From NCBI GenBank assembly GCA_965194375.1, contig CBDAEL010000001.1: DNA of 64,000 nucleotides. The stretch is one strand, 5' to 3'. The notes under the pieces were generated by a model, which saw only the letters and a program-made list of their open reading frames with translations, did not search any database and was not told the DNA's origin. Both the position numbers and the translations under genes were made by a program. The DNA comes from Tabrizicola_A aquatica. GTDB lineage: Bacteria; Pseudomonadota; Alphaproteobacteria; Rhodobacterales; Rhodobacteraceae. Shown in pieces: positions 7,586 through 16,764 of the stretch; position 1 is the first letter of the stretch, and the number at the start of each line of letters is the position of its first letter.

Positions 7586-9997
7586 ATGAAATTCACCTTG
7601 TCTTGGCTGAAAGATCACCTTGAGACGACAGCGTCTTTGGACGAGATCCTCTATGCGCTGACCGATCTTGGGCTTGAGGTCGAAGAGGTGGTGAATCCGG
7701 TGGCGAAACTGGCCCCTTTCACCATCGCCAAGGTTCTGGAGGCCACGCAGCACCCCGACGCCGACCGGTTGCGCGTCTGCCGCGTGATGACGGATGAGGG
7801 CGAAAAGCAGATCGTCTGCGGAGCACCCAATGCGCGGGCCGGGATCACCGTGGTTCTGTGCAAGCCGGGCGATTATGTGCCGGGCATTGATGTGACCTTG
7901 GGCGTTGGCAAGATTCGCGGCGTGGAAAGCCACGGGATGATGGCCTCCGAGCGTGAATTGGAGCTGTCGGACGAGCACAACGGCATTATCGAACTTGCCT
8001 CGGGTGAGGTGGGCGAAAAGTTCACCGATTGGCTGGCCGCGAACCGTCCTGCGGTTTGTGACCCAGTGATCGAAGTAAAGATCACCCCGAACCGCCCCGA
8101 CGCCTTGGGCGTCCGGGGGATCGCGCGCGATCTGGCGGCGCGGGGGCTGGGTGTGTTGAAGCCTTTGGCCGTGCCGAGCATCAAGGGCGGCTTTGCCAGC
8201 CCGGTGTCGGTGCAGATTGAGGCCGAACTGAAAGCCAAGGGCTGCCCGCATTTCGCAGGCCGAACCATTCGCGGCGTGAAGAACGGCCCCTCACCCGATT
8301 GGCTGCAAGCGCGGCTCAAGGCGATTGGGCTGCGCCCGATCTCGACCTTGGTCGATATCACCAACTATTTCACCTTTGGCCTGAACCGCCCCTTGCACGT
8401 CTTTGACGTGGCCAAGGTGCAGGGCGGGGCCTTGCGGGTGCATGCTGCGGCGGGTGGCGAGGCGTTTCTGGCGCTGGATGGCAAGACCTATACCTTTCGG
8501 CCTGGGATGATGGCGATTTCGGATGCGGCGGGCGTCGAAAGCCTGGCCGGGATCATGGGCGGCGAACATTCGGGCTGCACCGAGGAGACCACCGAGGTGT
8601 TCTTGGAAAGCGCGTTTTGGGATCCGATCACCATTGCCGCCACGGGCCGGGCGCTGAAGATCAACTCGGACGCGCGCTATCGCTTTGAGCGCGGGGTTGA
8701 TCCAGCGTTCTCGTTGCCGGGGCTGGATCTGGCGACGCAGATGATCTTGGATCTGTGCGGCGGCGAGGCTTCGGATCTCGCGGTTGATGGGGCCGCACCC
8801 GATACTTCGCGCGCCTATAAGCTGAACCCGGCGCGGGTGATCAGCCTTGTCGGCATGGACATCTCCGAGGCCGAACAGCGCCAGACGCTGACGGCGCTGG
8901 GGTTCACGCTGAACGGCAATATGGCCACCCCGCCTTCGTGGCGGCCCGATGTACTGGGCGAGGCGGATCTGGTGGAAGAGGTGGCGCGTGTGGCCAGCTT
9001 GACCAAGCTGGAAGGCAAGCCCTTGCGCCGCATGGTGCCGGGCGTGCCGCGCCCGATCCTGACGCCGTTGCAGGTGCGCGAACGCACCGCGCGGCGCACG
9101 ATTGCGGCGCTCGGGTATAATGAATGCGTCACCTACAGCTTCATCGATGAGGCAGCGGCCAAGCTCTTTGGCGGCGGCACCGATGCGGTGCGGGTGGACA
9201 ACCCGATTTCGTCCGAGATGAGCCATCTGCGCCCGGACCTTCTGCCGGGCCTTTTGCGGGCTGCGGCGCGCAATCAGGCGCGCGGGTTCATGGACCTTGC
9301 GCTGGCCGAGATCGGCCCCGCCTTCCACGGCGGTGAGCCGGGCGAGCAGCATTTGCAAGCGGCAGGCCTGTTGGTCGGCGCCTCTGCCGCGCGGGACCCG
9401 CACGGCTCGCGTCGCCCGGTGGATGTGTTTGACGTCAAGGCTGATGTCGAGGCGGTGCTGGCCGCCCTCGGCGCGCCCGCCCGCGTGCAGATCAGCCGCA
9501 AGCTGGCCGCCTGGTTCCATCCGGGTCGGTCGGGGGCGATTGGTCTGGGGCCGAATGTGATGGCCAGCTTTGGCGAGGTTCACCCCAAGGTGCTGGCCGA
9601 GATGGGCGTCAAAGGCCCGGCCATGGCCTTTACCGTTCTGGTCGCCAATGTGCCCTATCCCAAGGTGAAAACCCCGACCCGCCCTGCGCTGGCGATTTCC
9701 GATCTGCAGGCGGTGGACCGCGATTTCGCCTTTGTTGTCGACAAGGGGGTTGACGTGCTGACCGCCGTCAACGCGGCTCAGGGGGCTGACAAGGCGCTGA
9801 TCGAAAGCGTGCGGGTGTTTGACCAGTTCACCGGCGAGAAGGCCGAGGCGCAGATGGGGGCGGGCAAAAAATCCATCGCGCTGACGGTGCGGCTGCAACC
9901 GGTGGACAAGACGCTGACCGAAGCCGAGATCGAGGCGGTTTCGGCCAAGATTATCGAAAAGGTCGCCAAGGCCACCGGCGGGGCCTTGCGCGGTTAA
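7586..9997 (+). CDS. pheT: Phenylalanine--tRNA ligase beta subunit
   Basis: An 803-aa protein, the normal length for PheT. With PheS it charges tRNA-Phe and its B3/B4 domain edits mischarged tyrosine. The N-terminal MKFTLSWLKDHL start and the tRNA-binding OB domain (about residues 40-150, with HPDADRLRVC) are visible. These are followed by the B3/B4 editing region, the B5 region, the catalytic-like core and a C-terminal FDX-ACB anticodon-binding domain (DRDFAFVVD onward). pheS is not adjacent in this window; upstream is a small membrane protein gene on the other strand. Confidence 0.97.
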   Translation: MKFTLSWLKDHLETTASLDEILYALTDLGLEVEEVVNPVAKLAPFTIAKVLEATQHPDADRLRVCRVMTDEGEKQIVCGAPNARAGITVVLCKPGDYVPGIDVTLGVGKIRGVESHGMMASERELELSDEHNGIIELASGEVGEKFTDWLAANRPAVCDPVIEVKITPNRPDALGVRGIARDLAARGLGVLKPLAVPSIKGGFASPVSVQIEAELKAKGCPHFAGRTIRGVKNGPSPDWLQARLKAIGLRPISTLVDITNYFTFGLNRPLHVFDVAKVQGGALRVHAAAGGEAFLALDGKTYTFRPGMMAISDAAGVESLAGIMGGEHSGCTEETTEVFLESAFWDPITIAATGRALKINSDARYRFERGVDPAFSLPGLDLATQMILDLCGGEASDLAVDGAAPDTSRAYKLNPARVISLVGMDISEAEQRQTLTALGFTLNGNMATPPSWRPDVLGEADLVEEVARVASLTKLEGKPLRRMVPGVPRPILTPLQVRERTARRTIAALGYNECVTYSFIDEAAAKLFGGGTDAVRVDNPISSEMSHLRPDLLPGLLRAAARNQARGFMDLALAEIGPAFHGGEPGEQHLQAAGLLVGASAARDPHGSRRPVDVFDVKADVEAVLAALGAPARVQISRKLAAWFHPGRSGAIGLGPNVMASFGEVHPKVLAEMGVKGPAMAFTVLVANVPYPKVKTPTRPALAISDLQAVDRDFAFVVDKGVDVLTAVNAAQGADKALIESVRVFDQFTGEKAEAQMGAGKKSIALTVRLQPVDKTLTEAEIEAVSAKIIEKVAKATGGALRG

Positions 9998-10065
9998 CGC
10001 CGCGTCGACCTCGTCGCGCGCAACGTCACGTTTGCCTTTCCATGGGGCAGGCTTAGGCTGGTCCC

Positions 10066-11664
10066 ATGGAGTTTGACTATATCATCTGTGGTGGTGGGTC
10101 GGCCGGATGCGTGCTGGCCGCGCGACTGACCGAAGACCCCGCCGTGACGGTCTGCCTGATCGAGGCCGGCGGCATGGGCCGCGATATCTTCATCCGCGCG
10201 CCTGCCCTTGTGGCGGCGATGGTGTCGGGCCGCCCGCCCATCCACAACTGGGCCTTGCAGACCACGCCACAACCGGGCCTGAACGGGCGGCGGGGCTTTC
10301 AGCCAAGGGGCAAGGCGCTGGGGGGCTCCTCGGCCATCAACGCCATGCTTTATGTGCGCGGCCATCCGTCGGATTATGACGGCTGGGCGGATCTGGGGGC
10401 TGAGGGGTGGGATTGGGCCTCGGTACTGCCCTATTTCCTGAAATCCGAAGGCAACGCCCGCCCCGGCCCGCTGCATGGGGCGGACGGCCCCTTGCAGGTG
10501 GGCGATCAGCGCTTCCCCCGCCCGATCAGCCGCGCCTTTGTGCAGGCGATGGGCAATGTGCAGGTGCCGGAAAACCCCGATTTCAACGGCCCGACGCAGG
10601 AAGGTGCCGGGCTTTATCAGGTCACGCAGTTCCATTCCGGCCCAAGGAAAGGCGAGCGTTGCTCGGCTGCCGCCGCCCATCTGCACCCCGCGCTGACCCG
10701 CCCAAACCTCACGGTCCTGACCCGCACGCGGGCCGAGAAGATCACCTTCGACGGCAAACGTGCCACGGGCGTGATCGTGAAGCGCGGCCTGGCCCGGCGC
10801 GCCCTGACGGCCCGACATGAGGTGATCGTGGCCCAAGGCACCTTTGGCTCGCCTCAGCTTTTGATGCTTTCGGGCATTGGCCCGGCGGATCACTTACGCC
10901 AACATGGGCTGCCGGTGATCCATGATTTGCCGGGTGTGGGCCAGAACCTGCAAGACCATCTCGACTATACGATCAGCCACCACTCCTTGCGCCGTGACAC
11001 CGTGGGGCTGAACCCGCGCGGGCTGATGCGGCTGGCCAAGGCGGGCCTGCACTGGCGCAAAACCGGCGAGGGGCTCTTTGCCTCGCCCATGGCCGAGGGC
11101 GGGGCCTTCTTCCGCTCCACCCCCGATCAGCCGCGCCCCGATTTGCAAATTCATTTTGTGGTGGGCATTGTCGACCAACACATGCGCCACCTGCATCTGG
11201 CCGACGGCTTTTCCGCCCATGTCTGCGTGCTGCGGCCCAAGTCGCGGGGCACTGTCGCGCTGCACTCGGCCAACCCCGGCGATGCGCCCTTGATCGATCC
11301 GGCCTTCCTCAGCCACCCCGAGGACCTAGCCGTTCTCATGCAAGGCGCGCGGATCACCGAGGCGATGCTCGAAAGCCCCGCCCTTGCCCCTTGGAAAGGC
11401 AAACGGCTTTACCCGCATGACGGCTCGGACACAGGGCTTGAGGCGGCGATCCGTGCCCATGCTGACACGATCTATCATCCGGTTGGCACCTGCCGCATGG
11501 GGCAAGACGCGCTGGCGGTGACCGATCCCAGCTTGCGCGTCCATGGCCTGCAAGGCCTGCGCGTGGTGGATGCCAGCGTCATGCCGGCGCTCATCGGTGG
11601 CAACACCAACGCCCCCACACTCATGATCGCCGAAAAAGCCGCAGACCTGATCCGCAATCGCTGA
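10066..11664 (+). CDS. GMC-family FAD oxidoreductase (choline/alcohol dehydrogenase type)
   Basis: A 532-aa glucose-methanol-choline oxidoreductase. The N-terminal FAD motif is CGGGSAGCVLAARL (about residues 8-21), the first GMC signature lies around GGSSAINAMLYVRG (about 86-99), and the C-terminal catalytic histidine block is YHPVGTCRMG (about 469-478). The family oxidises alcohols; substrate cannot be deduced. Compared with BetA nothing nearby (no betB or betI) supports choline as substrate. Monocistronic in appearance, followed by a dispersed repeat. Confidence 0.88.
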   Translation: MEFDYIICGGGSAGCVLAARLTEDPAVTVCLIEAGGMGRDIFIRAPALVAAMVSGRPPIHNWALQTTPQPGLNGRRGFQPRGKALGGSSAINAMLYVRGHPSDYDGWADLGAEGWDWASVLPYFLKSEGNARPGPLHGADGPLQVGDQRFPRPISRAFVQAMGNVQVPENPDFNGPTQEGAGLYQVTQFHSGPRKGERCSAAAAHLHPALTRPNLTVLTRTRAEKITFDGKRATGVIVKRGLARRALTARHEVIVAQGTFGSPQLLMLSGIGPADHLRQHGLPVIHDLPGVGQNLQDHLDYTISHHSLRRDTVGLNPRGLMRLAKAGLHWRKTGEGLFASPMAEGGAFFRSTPDQPRPDLQIHFVVGIVDQHMRHLHLADGFSAHVCVLRPKSRGTVALHSANPGDAPLIDPAFLSHPEDLAVLMQGARITEAMLESPALAPWKGKRLYPHDGSDTGLEAAIRAHADTIYHPVGTCRMGQDALAVTDPSLRVHGLQGLRVVDASVMPALIGGNTNAPTLMIAEKAADLIRNR

Positions 11665-11671
11665 CCCGGTC

Positions 11672-11694
11672 TTTCATCTTGGCCCAAATACTCC
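11672..11694 (+). repeat. Dispersed intergenic repeat, 'CATCTTG...AAATACTCC' family
   Basis: A copy of a 23-base motif (TTTCATCTTGG then CCCAAATACTCC) just after the GMC oxidoreductase stop. Further copies occur at 16711-16764 (as an inverted pair) and, degenerate, at 37515-37590. I recognise it as an abundant intergenic element of Rhodobacterales. Confidence 0.6.
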
Positions 11695-11787
11695 CCGCGG
11701 AGCGTCCGACGGCGCCGCCAGCGCAACGCTGAATGACGGCGCTTGGGGAAAATTCTTCTGTCAAGAATTTTCCACCCCGCAGCAGGG

Positions 11788-12441
11788 CTATTTCCTGGCG
11801 CGCCCGCGGTTAAACCAGGCCTTGATCCGGCCGACAAATCCGGTCGCCTTGGCCTCGACCCCGTCCCATGTCTCGCCCATTTCGGCGGCCACGGGTTCCA
11901 CCGAGCGTTCCCAGAACTGCGCCCAGATCCGGCGGATCATGAAGATCGCAAAGAGCAAAAATGCGATGACGACGATCGACACATAGGGGATCACCCGTTC
12001 ATCGGGGCTCTCTGCCTCACGCACCGAGACGGCGTTGGGATAGATCGACAGGATCGGCAGGCGCCAGCCGTAATGGGTGACCATCACCCATTTCGGGGAT
12101 GCGGCATCAGATTTCAAATTGCCCGCCTCGGCCTGCAGGTTGGAACTGTCGTATTTGAAATAGGGCGGCCAGATCCAGCCGGTGTCTTCGTTGCGGTACA
12201 CCATCACATCGCCATCGGGATAGGCCGCTTCGATAAACCGGATGTCGCGGGTGGTACCGCTTTCGGCGGTACCGGTATCGGGCGAGGCATAGGCCCATGC
12301 GTTCTCAGAGCCGATGGTGGTGAGCCGGTTGTAGGTGCCGGTGATCTTGACGATGTCATGCTGCGGCAACGTGTAATGCAGGAACCCCAGCGCCAGAAGC
12401 CCCGCCACAATCCGCAAGGTCCATTTCGTTTTGGTCCACAT
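11788..12441 (-). CDS. DUF1523 family membrane protein
   Basis: A 217-aa protein with a hydrophobic segment at about residues 9-27 and another at about 150-170. A roughly 120-residue presumed periplasmic domain lies between them (contains IKITGTYNR-like and DTGWIWPPYFK stretches typical of DUF1523), and a short basic cytoplasmic tail ends it. It is the last gene of the leftward operon and starts 11 bases after the preceding small membrane protein stops. Function unknown. Its presence suggests the operon product acts at the inner membrane. Confidence 0.8.
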   Translation of the reverse strand: MWTKTKWTLRIVAGLLALGFLHYTLPQHDIVKITGTYNRLTTIGSENAWAYASPDTGTAESGTTRDIRFIEAAYPDGDVMVYRNEDTGWIWPPYFKYDSSNLQAEAGNLKSDAASPKWVMVTHYGWRLPILSIYPNAVSVREAESPDERVIPYVSIVVIAFLLFAIFMIRRIWAQFWERSVEPVAAEMGETWDGVEAKATGFVGRIKAWFNRGRARK

Positions 12442-12452
12442 GGCGACCCCCT

Positions 12453-12734
12453 TTACTGATGGTTCACGGCATAGGCCGTTGCCAAAACGACCGCCATGGG
12501 AATGATATAGACCAAGACGATCAGCTTGCGCCGTAGGCTGTGGCGATATGCGTTAAGCCCTGCCTTGATATAGGCATCGCGCTCTGAACTTTCAGCCCCC
12601 AGGTTGTCTGGGTCGCTGTCCCAGTCTTTTTCCAGCTTTTCGCGCCTGACGGAGCGGGAATAGATCGAGACGATGACATAAACCACGCTCAACAGAACAA
12701 AGGCCAGAACCGCCGCGCGCAGCAACCCGATCAT
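12453..12734 (-). CDS. Two-pass membrane protein of unknown function
   Basis: A 93-aa protein with membrane helices at about residues 4-24 and 68-88 and a charged 40-residue loop between them (REKLEKDWDSDP). The start at 12734 forms an ATGA overlap with the stop of the upstream DUF6638-like gene, which fixes the start and indicates translational coupling. No known domain. It is probably a membrane partner of the operon. Confidence 0.75.
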   Translation of the reverse strand: MIGLLRAAVLAFVLLSVVYVIVSIYSRSVRREKLEKDWDSDPDNLGAESSERDAYIKAGLNAYRHSLRRKLIVLVYIIPMAVVLATAYAVNHQ

Positions 12735-14077
12735 CGCCGTCCTCCTGCCGCGCCCCAAGGTCCAACATCGCGCGACGGGCGGGGCGTGGGCCGGTCGTGG
12801 CTGTCCATGGCGGGTTCAGGGCCAAACAGCGCCTCGCGCGCGCCTTGGGCATCCACCTTGTATTCGCGTTCCAGAAAATCAACCACCCAGTGCCGCTTGC
12901 GGTCAGACCAGCGGGCATAATGGGCGTAGAACAGCTCCTTATGGGTGATGAACATCTGGCGCACGTCCATCGGGGCCAGCTCGGACAAGAGCATATTCAC
13001 CAGATCGCGGTTTTTGCCGGGGCTGGCGCGAAGCGTGTAGAAATAGCAGGCGTGTTCCGAGGTGATGCGCGGCCATGGCCCGGCCCCTTCAACCCAGCGC
13101 AAAAGCGCGGCCAGCCCCAGAAACTCATCAGGCAGCGCATCGCCCAAGCGATAGGCGATCTTGCGCAGTTCGGTGCGGCGCGCGTCGCCAATGTCGATCT
13201 TCAGGGTTTCGGCCGCCTCAACCAGAATGAAATCCATCTTCTGGCGCAAGATGCCGGCGGCATCCAAGCCGCGCGCCTGTACGATGGGCTCCACCAGGCC
13301 ATTGCGGTCCAGCCATTCGGCAATCTGGTTGCGCCGGGTGATGTCCATCACCGGGGAAATCGGCAAGGTCCCAAGGGTGTCGCGCGGCTGGGTGCTGATG
13401 ACACCGGGCGCGCGCAGGTCTTGAAAGATGTAAAGCCCGCCGAAATGGCTCGTCCAGAAGTTTGGCTGTGAGAAGGTCATGGCGGGCAAAGCCACCGGCA
13501 CCCTCGTGATATCGCCGGTTTTGCGCGCAAGCTGGATCATCTCGGCGATCAGCGCCTCATCGCGCCAGCCGTCGGGTTCGGCGCGAAAGCGGGTGATAAG
13601 GTCGGCGAGCTTTTCGGCATCGGCGACATGGCCGCCGATGGTGTCGGCCTCGACCGTGACCTGTTTCATCTCAAGCAGGCACGCGGCGGTGGAGACCTCA
13701 TAGACCGAGCCTTGCAACTCCCCACAGACCGCATCGCGGGCGGTGAGGGCGAACAACTGCGCCTCATTGGCCTCGATGAACTGCTGGAGGATGCCGCGCG
13801 CGGTGGAGAATTTCATGTTGAGCAGCGGCGCGGTCTTTTGGCTCGTGGTTAGCAAGATGAACTGCCGGTTCGCCCCGCTGGGGTTAAGATAGCCCGGATC
13901 GTTGAACTCGTCCCCGATCTCGGGGGAATAGCCCGACAGGTCGATGTGGAAATCGGTGAGTTGGGTGGTCTTGCCCGTCAGATGCTTCAGCGCGCGGTTG
14001 TACCGCTCGATCAGGGCCGGGGAGGAGACCTCGATCAGGTTGCCGAACATGAGGCCAGCGGAGATGAGGCGGTTCAT
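12731..14077 (-). CDS. DUF6638-like protein of the ATPase operon
   Basis: A 448-aa, soluble-looking protein starting MNRLISAGLMFGNLIEV. The open frame extends to 14404, but the AGGAG site 8 bases before 14077 and the repeats upstream argue for 14077. I recall this sequence type as DUF6638 in Rhodobacterales but could not verify it. No catalytic motif is evident; mixed alpha/beta with a Pro-rich C-terminus. It lies downstream of the AAA+ ATPase, separated only by the inserted DUF559 element, and overlaps the next gene by 4 bases. Confidence 0.7.
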   Translation of the reverse strand: MNRLISAGLMFGNLIEVSSPALIERYNRALKHLTGKTTQLTDFHIDLSGYSPEIGDEFNDPGYLNPSGANRQFILLTTSQKTAPLLNMKFSTARGILQQFIEANEAQLFALTARDAVCGELQGSVYEVSTAACLLEMKQVTVEADTIGGHVADAEKLADLITRFRAEPDGWRDEALIAEMIQLARKTGDITRVPVALPAMTFSQPNFWTSHFGGLYIFQDLRAPGVISTQPRDTLGTLPISPVMDITRRNQIAEWLDRNGLVEPIVQARGLDAAGILRQKMDFILVEAAETLKIDIGDARRTELRKIAYRLGDALPDEFLGLAALLRWVEGAGPWPRITSEHACYFYTLRASPGKNRDLVNMLLSELAPMDVRQMFITHKELFYAHYARWSDRKRHWVVDFLEREYKVDAQGAREALFGPEPAMDSHDRPTPRPSRDVGPWGAAGGRR

Positions 14078-14097
14078 GGGGTGGCTCCTTTGGCAAA

Positions 14098-14213
14098 GGC
14101 CCCGCACCCCATCCCTCCCCACGAGGGGGAGAGGGCCGCGTTGGGCGTCGGGCGGGCGATATGGCATGAGACTCCTCCCCTCCCCCTTGTGGGGAGGGGC
14201 TGGGGGTGGGGGG
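14098..14213. repeat. Left palindromic doublet (REPIN-like) flanking the DUF559 gene
   Basis: Two GC-rich palindromic units in opposite orientation: 14098-14135 (CCCCATCCCTCCCC then ACGAGGGGGAGAGGG) and 14172-14213 (CCTCCCCTCCCCCTTGTGG then GGAGGGGC and a TGGGGG run). About 36 bases lie between them. This doublet is mirrored on the other side of the nuclease gene at 14606-14721. Confidence 0.8.
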
Positions 14214-14243
14214 CTGCGCGATTTGCCATTAAGAAACTCTCTG

Positions 14244-14597
14244 TCATTCCAAACCACCTTCCAAGGCATCAAGCACCAGCTGCATGACACCTTCAAGGTT
14301 GCCATCCACATCGCTGTTCCAGACCCGCAAGACTGTGAAGCCTTGACCCTGAAACCACGCATCCCACCCTGTGTCTTCGGCGCCGCCGTGCTGACCGCCA
14401 TCAACTTCGATCACCAACCGCCGCCCAAAATCCACGAAATCCGCATTGAAGCGGCCAACTGGCGCCTGCCTGCGGAAATGAAGCCCAAGGCGATGGTTCA
14501 GGTCGCGCAACTGCATCCAGACTTTGCGCTCCTGCGGTGGCATCTCGGTCCGCAGGCGGCGGGCGTTTGCGCGGGTTTGGGGGGCGATATCAGTCAT
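14244..14597 (-). CDS. DUF559 domain endonuclease-like protein
   Basis: A 117-aa protein of the DUF559 family (Vsr-like PD-(D/E)XK fold). The family core is visible: an N-terminal ARRLRTEMPPQERKVW segment, the ADFVDF aspartate strand, then IEVDGGQH with the acidic and histidine residues near residues 63-70, and FRVL-type strand (FTVLRVWN) near 91. These proteins are presumed small nucleases related to Vsr mismatch endonucleases; activity here is inferred. The gene is bracketed by palindromic doublets and interrupts a conserved-looking operon, so it is probably an insertion. Confidence 0.85.
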   Translation of the reverse strand: MTDIAPQTRANARRLRTEMPPQERKVWMQLRDLNHRLGLHFRRQAPVGRFNADFVDFGRRLVIEVDGGQHGGAEDTGWDAWFQGQGFTVLRVWNSDVDGNLEGVMQLVLDALEGGLE

Positions 14598-14605
14598 TTA
14601 GCGAT

Positions 14606-14721
14606 GGCCCCCCACCCCCAGCCCCTCCCCACGAGGGGGAGGGGAGGTGCGCGGTGAATGAGGTTGTGCGCTTGGTCCAAAGGGGCCCCCTCCCCCTTGT
14701 GGGGAGGGATGGGGTGGGGGC
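14606..14721. repeat. Right palindromic doublet (REPIN-like) flanking the DUF559 gene
   Basis: Unit B' (14606-14650, CCCCCACCCCCAGCCCCTCC then CCACGAGGGGGAGGGG) is the inverse complement of the left unit at 14172-14213. Unit A' (14682-14721) is the inverse complement of the left unit at 14098-14135. Matches are nearly perfect, differing mainly at the loop (ACGAG versus ACAAG). Confidence 0.8.
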
Positions 14722-14732
14722 TCTGGGCATGC

Positions 14733-16661
14733 TCACCCCTTCCCCTCCAAATACCGCCGTTTCGCCTCTTCCTGCCGACCAAACTCCCGCACCATGCCTT
14801 CAATCGCCACCTCGTCCGACTTGTCGGAATAGCGGAACTCACTGTCCGCGTAGCGGTTGATCTCCTGCACCACCATCTCAACCGTGATCGGTTGCATCAA
14901 GCCCCGGATCATCGCCAGTTTGTCGTCGTAGGGTTTGAAGAGGAACAGATCGGGGTTCTCCATCCAGATGTCAGGCAGGTCGAAATCCATCGCCCGCACC
15001 TTGACTGCATCGGTGATGTTCTTGATCGCGCGGCCCGTGAACCGGGGGTCGGCCTCTTGGATGGCCTTCAGGTAAGCCCCCAGTTTGGCAATCGTGTCCA
15101 AGGGGCCAATCTGACCCGCCACCCGGTCCCAGACCGTGACCAGCCCCGGCTCATGTGGGCGGGCGTGGCCTTCAAAGCTGGCTGCGACGGCCTTTTTGAT
15201 CTCTTGGGCGGCAAAAAGATCATGCGCGCCAAGGGGGATTTGGTGGTTCTTGCCCAGAAGGAGCGACAGGATATCGACGTAATCCTCGCGCGTTTGCGGG
15301 CCATCGACCAAAAACCGCGCCCCGGCGCGTTGGCGCAGCGCATCGTCGACATTCTCGGGGAAGTTCGAAAACATCCCAAAGGTGCAATTGCCGCGCACCA
15401 CGGTGCCCGCCCCGGCAAAGGCCTGCATAAAAACCGCCGTCACCTCTTGCTGGCCCGCGCTGGATTGGCGGTCGCCGCGCTTGCCGGCCACTTGGTCAAT
15501 GTCGTCAATGGTGCCAAAGCCGATGACCGTGGGGTCAAGCACAGTGTCGATAAACGCCTTGGCGTTCTGGCCGGATTTGCCCTGATAGCTGTCGATCTGG
15601 TCGATGGAAAAGTTCTGATAGCGGAACGGGTAGCCTGCGACCTTGCAATAGTCATTCAGCATTCCGGCCATCATCTGGATGAGGGTCGTCTTACCCGTGC
15701 CGGGTTTGCCATCGCCCATGAAGGTGAAGATAAAGCCGCCCAGTTCGGCAAAGGGGTTGAGGCGGCGGTCAAAGTCATAGGCCATCAGCATCTTGGCCAA
15801 GCGCATGGATTGGTATTTGGCAATGTGATTGCCTACCACCTCATGCGGTTTCTTGAACTGCATGGTGATCGCACCGCCCTTGGTCGCGCGGGCGGGTTTG
15901 AAGCCGTTGATCGCCAGGCCGTCTGCCTCGACCTTCCACGCTGAGCCGGTAAATGCCGCCGTGCCGCCTGCGGTCTGGGCGCGCAAGCTGACCTTGGCCA
16001 TCAGCGCTTCGGCAAAGGCGGCGAGGGTGGCCACAAGCCGGGTTTCATCGGTCGCAAAGAGGGCGATGTCCTGATCCAACTCCCACAGGGCGCCTTGCAG
16101 GGCGAGCGGGGCGTTGTCGGTCAAAACCTCCTCCACCTCGCCGATCTCGACGGTGGTGGAGCCCAGATGCGGGGCAAGGAGAAAGGCGGTGGCATTGGCA
16201 AAGGTGTAAAGCACTGCCAAAGCCTCGCCGGCCAGAAGATCGGTGAACTCGGCCCGACGCGCTTCGGGCAGGCGGCCCTCGAGATTGGCCTTCTTCAGCT
16301 CGGCCAGACCCGATTGGGCTGCAAAGGCCTCGTCAAGGGCCAAGGCAATCGCCACCCCGCGCCGCAGCGCATGAAGGGCGCTGGCCTGCAATGGCGACAA
16401 GAGCCCGTCGCCCAAGGCCTCGACCCGCTCATAAAGCCGCACCCCGCCCGGCCGCGCCGTGGACCGCGCCGCCATGCCGGGGATGGTCGAGCGAAACCGT
16501 GGCCGCGCGCCGATGCCGGGCGAGCGTTCTTCGGTAGCCACTGGGGCCAAAGCCTTGGCCAGCCGCGGCGCATGGTCAAAGCCTGAAATCAGGCTAAGCG
16601 CTGCCTCGTACTGCGCCTTGATCGCTTCTTCCCGCAGTTCCATTGTGTCGCGCGTGGTCAT
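14733..16661 (-). CDS. AAA+ family ATPase
   Basis: A 642-aa protein. The N-terminal 300 residues are helical with no known domain. The AAA+ core follows, with Walker A GKPGTGKTT at about residues 318-326, Walker B VIGFGTIDDID at about 379-389, and a sensor-1/arginine-finger region (FGMFSNFPENVDDALRQRAGAR) at about 428-449. A helical lid comes after. It probably remodels or positions protein partners, perhaps the coiled-coil and membrane proteins of the same operon; this is inference. A GGAGAATGAGAG leader precedes the ATG. The 139-base gap upstream holds a repeat hairpin that may uncouple it from the first two genes. Confidence 0.85.
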   Translation of the reverse strand: MTTRDTMELREEAIKAQYEAALSLISGFDHAPRLAKALAPVATEERSPGIGARPRFRSTIPGMAARSTARPGGVRLYERVEALGDGLLSPLQASALHALRRGVAIALALDEAFAAQSGLAELKKANLEGRLPEARRAEFTDLLAGEALAVLYTFANATAFLLAPHLGSTTVEIGEVEEVLTDNAPLALQGALWELDQDIALFATDETRLVATLAAFAEALMAKVSLRAQTAGGTAAFTGSAWKVEADGLAINGFKPARATKGGAITMQFKKPHEVVGNHIAKYQSMRLAKMLMAYDFDRRLNPFAELGGFIFTFMGDGKPGTGKTTLIQMMAGMLNDYCKVAGYPFRYQNFSIDQIDSYQGKSGQNAKAFIDTVLDPTVIGFGTIDDIDQVAGKRGDRQSSAGQQEVTAVFMQAFAGAGTVVRGNCTFGMFSNFPENVDDALRQRAGARFLVDGPQTREDYVDILSLLLGKNHQIPLGAHDLFAAQEIKKAVAASFEGHARPHEPGLVTVWDRVAGQIGPLDTIAKLGAYLKAIQEADPRFTGRAIKNITDAVKVRAMDFDLPDIWMENPDLFLFKPYDDKLAMIRGLMQPITVEMVVQEINRYADSEFRYSDKSDEVAIEGMVREFGRQEEAKRRYLEGKG

Positions 16662-16710
16662 CTCTCATTCTCCAAAACCTATGTCTTTTGCCCAGCCTTC
16701 GCCTCCGGCG

Positions 16711-16764
16711 GGAGTATTTGGGGCAAGATGAAACGGCGGATTTTCATCTTGGCAGAAATACTCC
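16711..16764. repeat. Inverted pair of the 'AAATACTCC' dispersed repeat
   Basis: Arms of about 23 bases (GGAGTATTTGGGGCAAGATG and its near complement ending AAATACTCC) with an 8-base loop form a long hairpin between the 373-aa protein gene and the ATPase gene. A second GC-rich hairpin (CCGGGGGC and GCCCCCGG) follows at 16771-16788. It could act as a terminator or mRNA-stabilising structure within the operon. Confidence 0.7.

Larger units (their letters stand above)
14098..14721. mobile_element. Putative REPIN-like element carrying a DUF559 nuclease
   Basis: About 624 bases bounded by nested inverted repeats in the order A-B-gene-B'-A'. It fits precisely between the stop of the AAA+ ATPase (14733) and the ribosome site of the DUF6638-like gene (14077). 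The layout resembles a REP-doublet element with its own enzyme, but the enzyme is a Vsr-fold nuclease, not a RAYT transposase. Mobility is inferred from the structure; no target duplication was identified. Confidence 0.5.

Noticed and set aside
8291..9898. 535-aa minus-strand frame across pheT
   Set aside because: Shadow of pheT; Arg/His/Gly-rich with no recognisable motif.
14078..14404. N-terminal extension of the DUF6638-like protein through the palindromic repeats
   Set aside because: The extension translates the REPIN-like repeats and part of the DUF559 gene in another frame; a good ribosome site exists at the internal ATG (14077).
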